Source: Planctomonas deserti (GTDB taxonomy: Bacteria; Actinomycetota; Actinomycetes; Actinomycetales; Microbacteriaceae). Taken from it: DNA of 64,000 bases. How positions within the stretch are numbered: position 1 is the stretch's first letter; each line of letters begins with the position of its first letter. Location of the stretch: the NCBI RefSeq assembly GCF_003067705.1, contig NZ_QANL01000004.1:124001-188000 (forward strand), in the 5' to 3' direction. The notes under the pieces were generated by a model. The model was not told where the DNA came from. It ran no database searches and was given only the letters and a program-made list of their open reading frames with translations. This document shows positions 1 to 8,175 of this stretch, piece after piece. A program made the translations under genes and the position numbers.

Positions 1-1704
1 GGCGCGGGCGCCGGCGCGGACGCCGCGCCGGACCGGCGGGCCGAGGGCGACGGCGATGTCGAGCGCGACGGGGCGGAGCCGAAGGGCGCGGACTGGTGGC
101 GGCAGGCCGTGGTCTACCAGATCTACCCGCGCAGCTTCGCGGATGCGGACGGCGACGGGATCGGTGACCTCGCGGGCATCACCTCGAGGATCCCCTACCT
201 CGCCTCCCTCGGTGTCGACGCGGTGTGGCTCAGCCCCTTCTACCCGTCGGCCCTCGCCGACGGCGGCTACGACGTAGACGACTACCGGAACGTCGACCCC
301 CGGCTCGGCACTCTCGACGACTTCGACCGGATGATCAGGGCGCTGCACGCCGCGGGCATCCGGCTCGTCGCCGACCTGGTGCCGAACCACTCGTCGGATC
401 GGCACGAGTGGTTCCGGGCGGCCCTGGCCTCCGCGCCCGGGTCCCCGGAGCGGGCGCGGTACATCTTCCGCGACGGCCGCGGACCGGACGGTGCCCTTCC
501 GCCGAGCGACTGGCAGTCCATCTTCGGCGGGCCGGCCTGGCATCGTGTGCCCGACGGGCAGTACTACCTTCACCTCTTCGCGCCCCAGCAGCCCGACCTC
601 AACTGGGACAACCCGGAGGTGCGGGCCGACTTCGTGCGGACGCTCCGGTTCTGGTCCGACCGGGGTGTCGACGGGTTCCGCGTCGACGTGGCGCACGGCC
701 TCGCGAAGCGCCTGACCGATCCGCTGCCCTCTACCGAGGAGATGGCCGGCTTCGGCCCGGGGGCGCACCCGCTGTGGGACCGGGACGAGGTGCACGACAT
801 CTACGCCGAGTGGCGGCGCGTCTTCCAGGAGTACGACCCGCCGCGAACCGCCGTGGCCGAGGCCTGGGTCGAGCCCGACCGGCGGGCCCGATACGCGCAC
901 CCGGAGGGCCTCGGCCAGGCCTTCAGCTTCGACCTGCTCGAGGCGAACTACGACGCCGACGGATTCCGGCGCATCATCACCGACAACCTCGCGTTCGCCC
1001 GGGAGTCGGGCTCGTCCACCACCTGGGTGTTCTCGAACCACGACGTCGTGCGGCACGCGACGCGGTACGGCCTGCCCGTGCCCGCCGACGGCGGCCCGCA
1101 GAAGGGCCGGGAGTGGCTGCTCTCCGGCGGGACGGAGCCGGTGCTCGATCGGGAGGGCGGGCTGCGCCGCGCCCGGGCGGCGACGCTCCTGATGCTGGCG
1201 CTCCCCGGCTCCGCCTACCTGTACCAGGGCGAGGAGCTCGGCCTGCACGAGGTGATCGAGATCCCGGACGAGGACCGCCAGGATCCGACGTTCTTCCGCA
1301 ACGCCGGCGTCGAGATCGGCCGCGACGGGTGCCGGGTGCCGATCCCCTGGACGCGCGGCGGCAGCTCCTTCGGCTTCGGCACCGATGGCGCGCACCTCCC
1401 GCAGCCGACCTGGTTCGGCGCCGTGTCCGTCGAGGCCGAGGAGCGGGACGACGCGTCCACCCTCGCCCTCTACCGGCGCGCGCTCGCCCTCCGCCGGCGC
1501 CTTCAGGGGCCGGAGCAGCTGCACTGGCTGGACGCGGGTCAGCGTCCGGTGCTCGCCTTCGAGCGGCCGGGAGGCTGGCGCGCGGTGATGAACTTCGGGC
1601 CGGGCGATGTGACGCTGCCGGAGGGCGAGCTGCTCCTGGCGAGCGCGCCGGTGTCCGACGGCGTCCTCCCGGCCGACGCGACGGCCTGGCTGCGCGTGCC
1701 CTAG
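1..1704 (+). CDS. GH13 alpha-glucosidase (oligo-1,6-glucosidase type), 5' end outside window
   Basis: This is an alpha-amylase superfamily (GH13) exo-glucosidase, expected to release glucose from the non-reducing ends of malto- or isomalto-oligosaccharides in the cytoplasm; no signal peptide is visible. The frame is open from the first base. The family's N-terminal block (DWWRQAVVYQIYPRSF) begins before the first GTG at 109, so the true start lies near or upstream of the window edge. Visible catalytic blocks are the nucleophile Asp in GFRVDVAH (Asp codon at 685), the acid Glu in AVAEAWVE (near 860) and SNHDVVRHA (near 1035). Region I reads DLVPNHSSDRHEWF, as in alpha-glucosidases. The substrate linkage cannot be fixed from sequence alone. 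Confidence 0.88.
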   Translation, partial: GAGAGADAAPDRRAEGDGDVERDGAEPKGADWWRQAVVYQIYPRSFADADGDGIGDLAGITSRIPYLASLGVDAVWLSPFYPSALADGGYDVDDYRNVDPRLGTLDDFDRMIRALHAAGIRLVADLVPNHSSDRHEWFRAALASAPGSPERARYIFRDGRGPDGALPPSDWQSIFGGPAWHRVPDGQYYLHLFAPQQPDLNWDNPEVRADFVRTLRFWSDRGVDGFRVDVAHGLAKRLTDPLPSTEEMAGFGPGAHPLWDRDEVHDIYAEWRRVFQEYDPPRTAVAEAWVEPDRRARYAHPEGLGQAFSFDLLEANYDADGFRRIITDNLAFARESGSSTTWVFSNHDVVRHATRYGLPVPADGGPQKGREWLLSGGTEPVLDREGGLRRARAATLLMLALPGSAYLYQGEELGLHEVIEIPDEDRQDPTFFRNAGVEIGRDGCRVPIPWTRGGSSFGFGTDGAHLPQPTWFGAVSVEAEERDDASTLALYRRALALRRRLQGPEQLHWLDAGQRPVLAFERPGGWRAVMNFGPGDVTLPEGELLLASAPVSDGVLPADATAWLRVP

Positions 1705-1773
1705 TCCGGGACGGGCGTCGGCACCCCGGGTTCGCAGGGGGACTCTGCGGGGGCCGGTGTAGGTTCTGTCGAC

Positions 1774-2787
1774 ATGACCGGTGGATCGGGGAACGGGCGC
1801 GGGCGGGCGCGGACGCTCGTGGTCGCCGCCGTGCTCGCGCTCTGCACGGGCGTCGGTGCGGTCGCCGTCGCGGTCTCCGACGGCAGCTCCTCCGTCGCCT
1901 CGGTGCCCGGTGACTCGCCCACGGCCTCGCCCTCGGCGCAGGCGACCGACGACCCGTCGGCCGTCGGCGCGGGCGCGAGCGCGGGTGAGGCGCGGTCCAC
2001 CGAGCCGCATCCCGCGCCGGGCGCCGACGGAGACTCCGCTGACGACTCCCAACGGGACACGATGGCCTACGTCGCCCTGGGCGACTCCTACGCCTCCGGA
2101 CAGGGCGCCGGGGACTACAGCGACGGCAGATGTCTGCGCAGCTCCGCCGGCTACCCCGCCCTCCTCGACACGGAGTCTGGCATCCGGCTCGTCGCGGACG
2201 CCAGCTGCAGCGGTGACACGACGGCCGACCTGCTCGCCGAGCAGCTCGGCGCCCTGAGCGAAGACACCCGCCTCGTCACCGTCACGATCGGCGCCAACGA
2301 CCTCGGCGCGATCCGGGTCGCCGCGGTCTGCTCAGTCTCCCCGTCCTCAGCCGACTGCCGCACGATGCTGACGGCCGCCCTCACCCTCCTCGAGCCCGGG
2401 GGCGAACTGGAGCAGCGCCTGCGCACGACCTTCGCCCGGGTGCGGGCCGAGGCGCCGACCGCCCGCATCATCGCCACCGGCTACCCCGACCTTTTCGAAG
2501 CCTCGGCGTTCGGCACGGGGAGCGGCGGCAGCGGGCCCGACGGCGAGGCACTGATCACCACGCTCCAGGGCGCGACCCGATCGCTCAACGCGGGCATCCA
2601 GGCCGCCGTGCTCGCGGAGAGACGGGCCGGCTCGGACATCGCCTACGCCGACGTCTCGGAGGCGTTCGCCGGTCACGGGGTCGGCGGCTCGGACGAGTGG
2701 ATCCTTTCCACCGGCCCGGACGTCTTCCACCCGAAGGCGGTCGGCTACGTCGCCTATGCGGATGCCGTCCGCGCCGCGCTCGACTGA
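1774..2787 (+). CDS. Secreted SGNH/GDSL hydrolase (337 aa)
   Basis: This is a predicted exported esterase or lipase of the SGNH superfamily. A short basic N-terminus is followed by a hydrophobic segment (about residues 13-34), which is a signal peptide or anchor. A Ser/Ala/Pro/Asp-rich low-complexity linker to about residue 95 comes next. The catalytic domain has GDS (Ser105), GAND (Asn175) and a C-terminal DVFHP (Asp317, His320). Cysteines at 119, 145, 187 and 196 could form disulfides, as in the secreted SEST-like esterases of actinobacteria. The ATG at 1774 is the only start that retains the signal peptide; no strong Shine-Dalgarno is visible. The natural substrate is unknown. Confidence 0.82.
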   Translation: MTGGSGNGRGRARTLVVAAVLALCTGVGAVAVAVSDGSSSVASVPGDSPTASPSAQATDDPSAVGAGASAGEARSTEPHPAPGADGDSADDSQRDTMAYVALGDSYASGQGAGDYSDGRCLRSSAGYPALLDTESGIRLVADASCSGDTTADLLAEQLGALSEDTRLVTVTIGANDLGAIRVAAVCSVSPSSADCRTMLTAALTLLEPGGELEQRLRTTFARVRAEAPTARIIATGYPDLFEASAFGTGSGGSGPDGEALITTLQGATRSLNAGIQAAVLAERRAGSDIAYADVSEAFAGHGVGGSDEWILSTGPDVFHPKAVGYVAYADAVRAALD

Positions 2788-2875
2788 GCGGGTCGAAGCT
2801 CGCGCGACCACACTCGCCCCGTCGGACACGCCACATTCGAGAGGCAGGCGGGGCCCTCGCGACGTCGGCCATGCG

Positions 2876-2907
2876 ACAGGGGCCCCGTCCGAAGTCGGGG
2901 CCCCTGT
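2876..2907. terminator. Bidirectional terminator-like hairpin
   Basis: A perfect 12-bp inverted repeat (2876-2887 with 2896-2907, 8-nt loop) lies between the convergent SGNH hydrolase and membrane-protein genes. There is no U-tract, but the stem is very G/C-rich. Confidence 0.6.
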
Positions 2908-2935
2908 GTGGTGCGGGTCGGTGCGGGTGACGCGG

Positions 2936-3601
2936 TTAGGCGCCCAGTCCCGCGCGGTCCACCTTGCGGTGGTAGCGCATGCCGGCGAGGCCGCCCAGGA
3001 TCGCCCCGACCAGCGCGACGGCGACGAGGACGACGGCGGTGATGATGCTGCCGGCGGTCAGGTCGCCCTCGTTGATCGGGATGCGGGGGAAGCTGTTCAG
3101 GTTGGCGAGGATGTTGAGGTTGCTGCCCGCGATGCCGCCGATGATGGCGAAGACGATCGCGATCACGATCGCCCAGAGCCAGACCGCGAAGCCCTGCTTG
3201 GCGCCACTGAACCGCGCCATGCGGCCGGCGACGTAGCCGCCGCAGTAGTAGGCGAGGAACATGATGACGATGAGCACGATCGCTCCGATAAGACCGACGG
3301 TCTCAGCGTTCGCGGACGCGTCCTCGGCCGCCTGCTGGGGGTCGACGTTGTTGCCGAGCCCCACAGCCGCGCCGAGTCCCGCGAGCAGCGCGGTGAGGAT
3401 GACGGCCATTCCGGTGGCGGTCAGCCAGCCGAAGAAGGCGGAACCGAACTTGATGCCGCCGAACTGGTCCTTCTCGCGCTGGACCACGGCGTGGCGGTCG
3501 CTGGCGCTGACGGACGAGGTCGTCGTCGCCGCGTCGTCGCGACCGATGGGGCGGGCCGACGAGTCGCCGCCGAGGCGATCGTCGTTGGATTGGTTAGACA
3601 T
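2936..3601 (-). CDS. Hypothetical multi-spanning membrane protein (221 aa)
   Basis: I do not recognise a named family with confidence; it resembles the small YrzE/TIGR04086-like membrane proteins. The first 60 or so residues are polar and Ser/Asp/Arg-rich. Four hydrophobic segments follow: a Gly/Ala-rich helix near residues 70-95, a pair near 115-170 separated by GGYVAGRMARFSGAKQG, and a C-terminal GGLAGMRYH helix. The C-terminus is basic. The ATG at 3601 is chosen because GGAAGG lies 8-12 nt upstream; a longer frame exists but lacks a ribosome site. It ends 28 bp from a bidirectional hairpin, so it is probably monocistronic. Confidence 0.72.
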   Translation of the reverse strand: MSNQSNDDRLGGDSSARPIGRDDAATTTSSVSASDRHAVVQREKDQFGGIKFGSAFFGWLTATGMAVILTALLAGLGAAVGLGNNVDPQQAAEDASANAETVGLIGAIVLIVIMFLAYYCGGYVAGRMARFSGAKQGFAVWLWAIVIAIVFAIIGGIAGSNLNILANLNSFPRIPINEGDLTAGSIITAVVLVAVALVGAILGGLAGMRYHRKVDRAGLGA

Positions 3602-3736
3602 GGCTGTGTGCCTTCCGTGTTCATGGTGACCCCACTTGGCGGGAGTGCGATACCAAGCCAACACACGGACATGTCCCCCGGTTAGGGGGTTGCATTTCAG
3701 GACGGCTCCGGGATGAGTGCCGTTCACGCCCCCGTT

Positions 3737-4597
3737 TCAGGGCGCGGTGACGAAGTCGATGAGCTCCTCGACCCGGCCGAGCAGTTGCGGCTCCAGGTCC
3801 GCGAAGCTGTTCACGCGACCCAGGATGCGCTTCCACGCGCGCGCGATGTCCGCCTGGGACTCGTGCGGCCAGCCGAGGGCCTCGCAGATGCCGTGCTTCC
3901 ACTCGACCGAGCGCGGCACGGTAGGCCACTCCCCGAGCCCGAGGCGCCGGGGCTTAACGGCCTGCCACACGTCGACGTAGGGGTGACCGACCACGAGCAC
4001 GTTCGCCCCGTGCCTGCCCCGGCGCACGGCGTCGGCGATCCGGCTCTCCTTGGAGCCCGGCACGAGGTGGTCGACGAGCACGCCGACCCGTCGGCCCGGA
4101 CCGGGCGAGAACTCCTCGATGAGGGCGGCGAGGTCGTCCACGCCCTCGAGGTACTCCACGACGACGCCCTCGATCCGGAGGTCGTCGCCCCACACCTTCT
4201 CGACCAACTCGGCGTCGTGCCTGCCCTCGACGAAGATGCGGCTCGCCCGCGCGACGCGGGCCTTCGCGTTCTCGACGGCGACGGATCCGGACGCCGTGCG
4301 TCCGGGGGCGACTCCCCCCGGGCCGGCGGCGGGAGCCCTTCGCGGCACCACGAGCTCGACGGGGGCGCCATCGATGAGGAAGCCCTTGCCGAGCGGGAAG
4401 GCGCGCACGGCGCCGTGCCGGTCCTCGAGCTGCACGAGCCGGCCCTCCACACGCACGACGGCGCCGCAGAAGCCGGACGCCACCTCCTCGACGACGAGGT
4501 CCCGCTTCGCCTCGTGCTTGGGCACGGTCACGGCACCGCGCTTCCGCCAGTCGGTGGCGAGCACGTCGAATCCGTAGCGGTCGTCGTTCATCGGCAT
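3737..4597 (-). CDS. DUF3097 domain-containing protein
   Basis: This protein family is conserved in actinobacteria and has no assigned function. The N-terminal part (DRYGFDVLATDWRKRG) and a small beta-rich region precede a segment with FVEGRHDAELVEKVWG, then VGVLVDHLVPGSKESR and NVLVVGHPYVDVWQAVKP. The EG-x2-D and downstream Asp pattern is reminiscent of a TOPRIM fold, which is inference only. A GTG at 4672 overlaps the stop of the upstream gene (GTGA), but its residues do not look like the family N-terminus. The ATG codons at 4597 or 4591 fit better, although neither has a clear ribosome site. It is probably co-transcribed with the endonuclease-V-like gene upstream and perhaps the helicase. 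Confidence 0.8.
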   Translation of the reverse strand: MPMNDDRYGFDVLATDWRKRGAVTVPKHEAKRDLVVEEVASGFCGAVVRVEGRLVQLEDRHGAVRAFPLGKGFLIDGAPVELVVPRRAPAAGPGGVAPGRTASGSVAVENAKARVARASRIFVEGRHDAELVEKVWGDDLRIEGVVVEYLEGVDDLAALIEEFSPGPGRRVGVLVDHLVPGSKESRIADAVRRGRHGANVLVVGHPYVDVWQAVKPRRLGLGEWPTVPRSVEWKHGICEALGWPHESQADIARAWKRILGRVNSFADLEPQLLGRVEELIDFVTAP

Positions 4598-4668
4598 CGA
4601 CCGTACCGGCAGCGTCGGCCGCGTCGGCGGAGGCACGCTGGGAAGTCCGCGACCGCGAGCCGCGCCCG

Positions 4669-5535
4669 TCACTCCCCGTCGAGATCGCCGCCTCCGACGT
4701 CCGTGATGGAGAACAGCACCCGCGGATCCTGCAGCACGGCCGGGTACGGCACGGCGGACCGCGCCAGCTCCGACGCGTCGAAGGAGACGGAGCGCGACAG
4801 GTGCGGCCGGCCGTCCTCATCCGTGCCGCTCCGGGGCGCGCCGAGCAGCACGCCCGTGGGCAGCGAGAGACCCGGTCCCGCGAGCACGCCGAAGCGGTCG
4901 CCTGGACGCATCTCCTCCGCGAACGCGTCCAGCTGCTTGCGCCACTTGGGTGGCACGCGCCCGCTGGGGTTGACCGCGGGGATGGTGACGACGCTCTCGG
5001 CGCGCCACCGCTCGAGCTCGGCCTCGTCGTGCACGCGAAGGATCCACAGCGGCCGCGCGTCGGTCGGCGGCGGGGCCGGCTGCACGCCGGGGTCCGCGCC
5101 GGGCCACAGGTAGGGGAGGTCGTCCGGCTCGCCCGGGAAGTGCGGGGTGTAGAGCTCGGGCGCCTTGCGCAGCAGGTTGGAGCGGTGGCTTCGGTGCAGC
5201 TCCTCGTTGCCGACCCAGGACGGCATGAGGCCCGCTGCCGTGAGGTCGGCCTGGGTCATGTCGCCGACCTCGGGGGCGAACTCGAGCATCTGCGGTGCGG
5301 TGGAGTCCGCGTGGCCGCGCTCGGCCCAGACCGCGACCATGTCGAGCCCGTACCGGGTGAGCGCGGGCACATAGCCGCGCCACATGTCGACGACGGGGTG
5401 CGTCTGCCAGCCGTAGCTCGGCAGCACGAGCGCCCGCAGGATCTGCAGCGTCTCCACCCTCTGCTTGCCGAGCCGGGGGGCGTCGAGGACGCGCGCGCTC
5501 TGCACGAAGTCCTCGTAGGGAAGGAACGTCTGCAT
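4669..5535 (-). CDS. MSMEG_6728 family protein, pyrimidine-dimer glycosylase/endonuclease V-like
   Basis: The N-terminal half (MQTFLPYEDFVQSARVLD, RLGKQRVETLQILRAL, VDMWRGYVPALTRYGLDM) matches the actinobacterial MSMEG_6728 family, distantly related to T4 endonuclease V-type DNA glycosylases (knowledge of the family). The LRKAPELYTPHFPGEPDDLPYLWP segment is also typical. A C-terminal extension from about residue 165 is rich in Pro, Arg and acidic residues and is less conserved. The gene starts 58 bp after the helicase stop and ends in a GTGA overlap with the DUF3097 frame. This context suggests a joint role in DNA processing or repair. No enzyme activity has been assigned here. Confidence 0.78.
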   Translation of the reverse strand: MQTFLPYEDFVQSARVLDAPRLGKQRVETLQILRALVLPSYGWQTHPVVDMWRGYVPALTRYGLDMVAVWAERGHADSTAPQMLEFAPEVGDMTQADLTAAGLMPSWVGNEELHRSHRSNLLRKAPELYTPHFPGEPDDLPYLWPGADPGVQPAPPPTDARPLWILRVHDEAELERWRAESVVTIPAVNPSGRVPPKWRKQLDAFAEEMRPGDRFGVLAGPGLSLPTGVLLGAPRSGTDEDGRPHLSRSVSFDASELARSAVPYPAVLQDPRVLFSITDVGGGDLDGE

Positions 5536-5593
5536 GCCCCCAGTTTCCCAGAGCCGGCGTGTGGATGCGCCGAGGGGCCGCCGGACGCCGCCC

Positions 5594-7417
5594 TCAGCTG
5601 CGCATCCACCGCCGGAGGAGGTCGATGCGCGCCTGCAGCTGGGTGACGCTGGCCTGCGCCACCGCCGGGCCCCCGCAGGAGCGTCGCAGCTCCGCGTGGA
5701 TCATCCCGTGCCCCTCGCCGGACAGCTTGGCGCGCATCCCGACGAGGCTGTTGAGCAACGCGCGCTGCTCCTTGAGCGTGCGGTAGAGCGGCACGTTCTT
5801 CGGCTCGTCGTCCGGTCCGGGCGGCGGGGCCTTCCGGTCGCGCTCGGATGCCCGTCGCTGCTGCCGCGCATGCCTCTGCTTGAGCAGCTCGCTCACCTGC
5901 TCGGGCTCGAGGATGCCGGGCAGGCCGATGAAGTCCTCCTCCTCGAGGCTGCCCACCTCGGCCATCGAGCCGAACTCGGTGCCGTCGAACAACACGTGGT
6001 CGAAGGTCGCCTGGGAGCCGAGCGGCTCGAAGGTGAACTCGCTGATCAGCGTGTCCGACGCCTTGTCGTCCCGGTTCGCCTCTGCCACCATGGCGTCCTC
6101 CGGCGCGAACAGCCCGTCCTCGCCGCTGCTCTCCCGGTCCAGCGCGTGGTCGCGCTCACGCTCGAGCTCGTTGGCGAGCACCAGCAGGTTCGGCACGCTG
6201 GGCAGGAAGATCGACGCCGTCTCCCCGCGGCGCCTGGCGCGCACGAAGCGTCCGATGGCCTGCGCGAAGAACAGCGGGGTCGATGCGCTCGTCGCGTACA
6301 CGCCCACGGCGAGCCGGGGCACGTCCACGCCCTCCGACACCATGCGGACCGCGACCATCCAGCGGCTGCTGCCCTGCGAGAAGGAGTCGATCCGATCGCT
6401 CGCCGCCTTGTCGTCGGACAGGACGATGGTGACGGGCGACCCGGTCAGCCCCTGCAGGATGGCCGCGTACGCTCGTGCGGTGACGTGGTCGGTCGCGATG
6501 ACGAGCCCGCCGGCGTCCGGCACCGAGTGCCGCACCTCGGTGAGCCGGCGGTCGGCCGCCGCGAGCACCTGCGGGATCCACTCCCCCTCGGGGTCTAGGG
6601 CCGTGCGCCAGGCCTGCGACGTGATGTCCTTCGTGTTGCCCTCGGCGAGCTGCGCCTCCATCTCGTCGCCCATCTTGTTCCGCCAGCGCATGTTGCCCGC
6701 GTAGGCGAGGAAGAGGACGGGACGGACGACGCCGTCCTTCAGGGCCCGGCCGTAGCCGTAGTTGTAGTCCGTCTGCGACACGCGAACGCCGCGGTGGTCG
6801 CGCAGGTAGGACACGAAGGGGATGGGGGCGGTGTCCGAGCGGAACGGCGTCCCGGTGAGCGATAGCCGGCGGGTCGCCTTCTCGAACGCCTCGCGGATGG
6901 CGTCGCCCCAGCTGAGGGCGTCGCCGCCGTGGTGCACCTCGTCGAGGATCACGAGCGTGCGTCCCGACTCGGTGAGCGTCTTGTGCAGCCCGGGCTTCAC
7001 GGCGACCTGCGCGTAGGTCACGGCGACGCCGTGGTAGTGCCTGGCCTGAGCGCCGTCGGCGTTGCTGAAGCGCGGGTCGAGGCGGATGCCGACGCGGGCG
7101 GCCGCGTCGGCCCACTGCCGCTTCAGGTGGTCGGTCGGCGCGACGACGGTGATCCGGTCGATCGAGCGTCGCGCGAGCAGCTCCGAGGCGAGGCGGAGGG
7201 CGAATGTCGTCTTGCCGGCGCCCGGCGTCGCCGCGGCGAGGAAGTCGCGCGGCTCGTTCTGGAAGTAGGTGGTGAGCGCCTCCTCCTGCCAGGCCCGGAG
7301 CTTGCTTCCGGTGCCCCAGGCGGCGCGCTCGGGAAACGCCGGGGAGAGGTGCTCGGCGGCGCGGGTGCCCAGGTGCTCGCTGCTCGGCCTGGACGGCTGA
7401 GGGTCGTACGAGGGCAT
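5594..7417 (-). CDS. Superfamily 2 DEAD/DEAH-box helicase (607 aa)
   Basis: This is an ATP-dependent nucleic-acid helicase or translocase. RecA domain 1 carries Walker A ATPGAGKTTFAL (residues 63-74), VVAPTDHLKRQW (motif Ia), DEVH (159-162) and SLTGTPFRSD (motif III). RecA domain 2 carries VIATDHVTARAY, MVSEGVDVPRLAVGVYAT (motif V) and QAIGRFVRARR (motif VI). The C-terminal 200 residues are charged and lack a recognisable domain. The ATG at 7417 begins the conserved part; an overlapping GTG two codons earlier is an alternative. It heads a minus-strand run with the endonuclease-V-like and DUF3097 genes. The layout resembles type III restriction or UvrB-like helicases, but no partner nuclease or methylase is present. 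Confidence 0.85.
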   Translation of the reverse strand: MPSYDPQPSRPSSEHLGTRAAEHLSPAFPERAAWGTGSKLRAWQEEALTTYFQNEPRDFLAAATPGAGKTTFALRLASELLARRSIDRITVVAPTDHLKRQWADAAARVGIRLDPRFSNADGAQARHYHGVAVTYAQVAVKPGLHKTLTESGRTLVILDEVHHGGDALSWGDAIREAFEKATRRLSLTGTPFRSDTAPIPFVSYLRDHRGVRVSQTDYNYGYGRALKDGVVRPVLFLAYAGNMRWRNKMGDEMEAQLAEGNTKDITSQAWRTALDPEGEWIPQVLAAADRRLTEVRHSVPDAGGLVIATDHVTARAYAAILQGLTGSPVTIVLSDDKAASDRIDSFSQGSSRWMVAVRMVSEGVDVPRLAVGVYATSASTPLFFAQAIGRFVRARRRGETASIFLPSVPNLLVLANELERERDHALDRESSGEDGLFAPEDAMVAEANRDDKASDTLISEFTFEPLGSQATFDHVLFDGTEFGSMAEVGSLEEEDFIGLPGILEPEQVSELLKQRHARQQRRASERDRKAPPPGPDDEPKNVPLYRTLKEQRALLNSLVGMRAKLSGEGHGMIHAELRRSCGGPAVAQASVTQLQARIDLLRRWMRS

Positions 7418-7535
7418 GCTCACTTGACTAAACGATACCGTCATCCTCAGACATCGACCGCCGCGGGGACCCCCCGGAAGAAAAGCGCGGGGACGGTCGT
7501 TGACCCCAGAGCACAGCATCCGACGGGAGAATCGC

Positions 7536-8099
7536 GTGACCTTCAACTGGCTCGAACTGCACCGCCGCTCGCACGAGGAGTTCGGCCGGCGCCTCGCCGC
7601 AGTCACCGACTGGTCGGCGCCGACGCCCGACAGCGAGTGGGACACCCGCGCGCTCGTGCGGCACGTCGTCGAGGAGCAGCAGGTCGTGCCGCACCTGCTC
7701 TCCGGCGTTCCGCTGGAGGAGGCCCGCCGGGCGGTGGATCCCATCGATGACGACGACCTCCGGGCCGAGTGGGAGCGCTACTCCCCCGCCGCACTCGCGG
7801 CCTGGGACGACGCCCCCGCGACCGGCACCGTGCGCCTCCTGCGCGACACCCTGACCCTCGAGGACTACCTCCGCGAGCAGGTGTCGGACGTCGCGATCCA
7901 CGCCTGGGACCTCGCCAGGGCCACGGGCAGCGACGAGACCCTGCACCCCGACCTCGTCGAGGCGGCGTGGAGCATCTTCGAGCCGCAGAAGGCGACGCTC
8001 GAGGCGAGCGGCCTGTACGCGTCGGCCGTCCCCGTGCCGGAGGACGCGCCGCTGCAGGTGCGCCTGCTCGCCCTCACCGGCCGCGACGCGACGGCCTGA
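7536..8099 (+). CDS. TIGR03086 / mycothiol-dependent maleylpyruvate isomerase-like metal-binding protein
   Basis: This small DinB-fold actinobacterial protein (187 aa) has a mycothiol-dependent maleylpyruvate isomerase N-terminal-like architecture. The conserved DSEWDTRALVRHVVEEQ block and the later SDVAIHAWDLARATG block contain the usual metal-ligand His residues. The family is linked to mycothiol-dependent chemistry, but the substrate here is unknown. The GTG at 7536 is preferred because GGGAGA lies 9 nt upstream. The gene is divergent from the helicase and convergent with the acyl-CoA dehydrogenase-like gene. Confidence 0.75.
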   Translation: MTFNWLELHRRSHEEFGRRLAAVTDWSAPTPDSEWDTRALVRHVVEEQQVVPHLLSGVPLEEARRAVDPIDDDDLRAEWERYSPAALAAWDDAPATGTVRLLRDTLTLEDYLREQVSDVAIHAWDLARATGSDETLHPDLVEAAWSIFEPQKATLEASGLYASAVPVPEDAPLQVRLLALTGRDATA

Positions 8100-8175
8100 C
8101 GCGCGGCGGCCGCCGAGGGCGTGCGGTCGAGGCGCGGGGATTCGGTAGTCCGGGTCCGGGCGTCCGGCGTCCCAA

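Noticed and set aside
5594-7417. Type III restriction or defence helicase
   Set aside because: No methylase, specificity or nuclease partner is adjacent, and the neighbours look like conserved chromosomal genes.
8104-8115. Terminator in the gap at 8100-8175
   Set aside because: CGGCGGCCGCCG is a loopless palindrome in very G/C-rich sequence and is expected by chance here.
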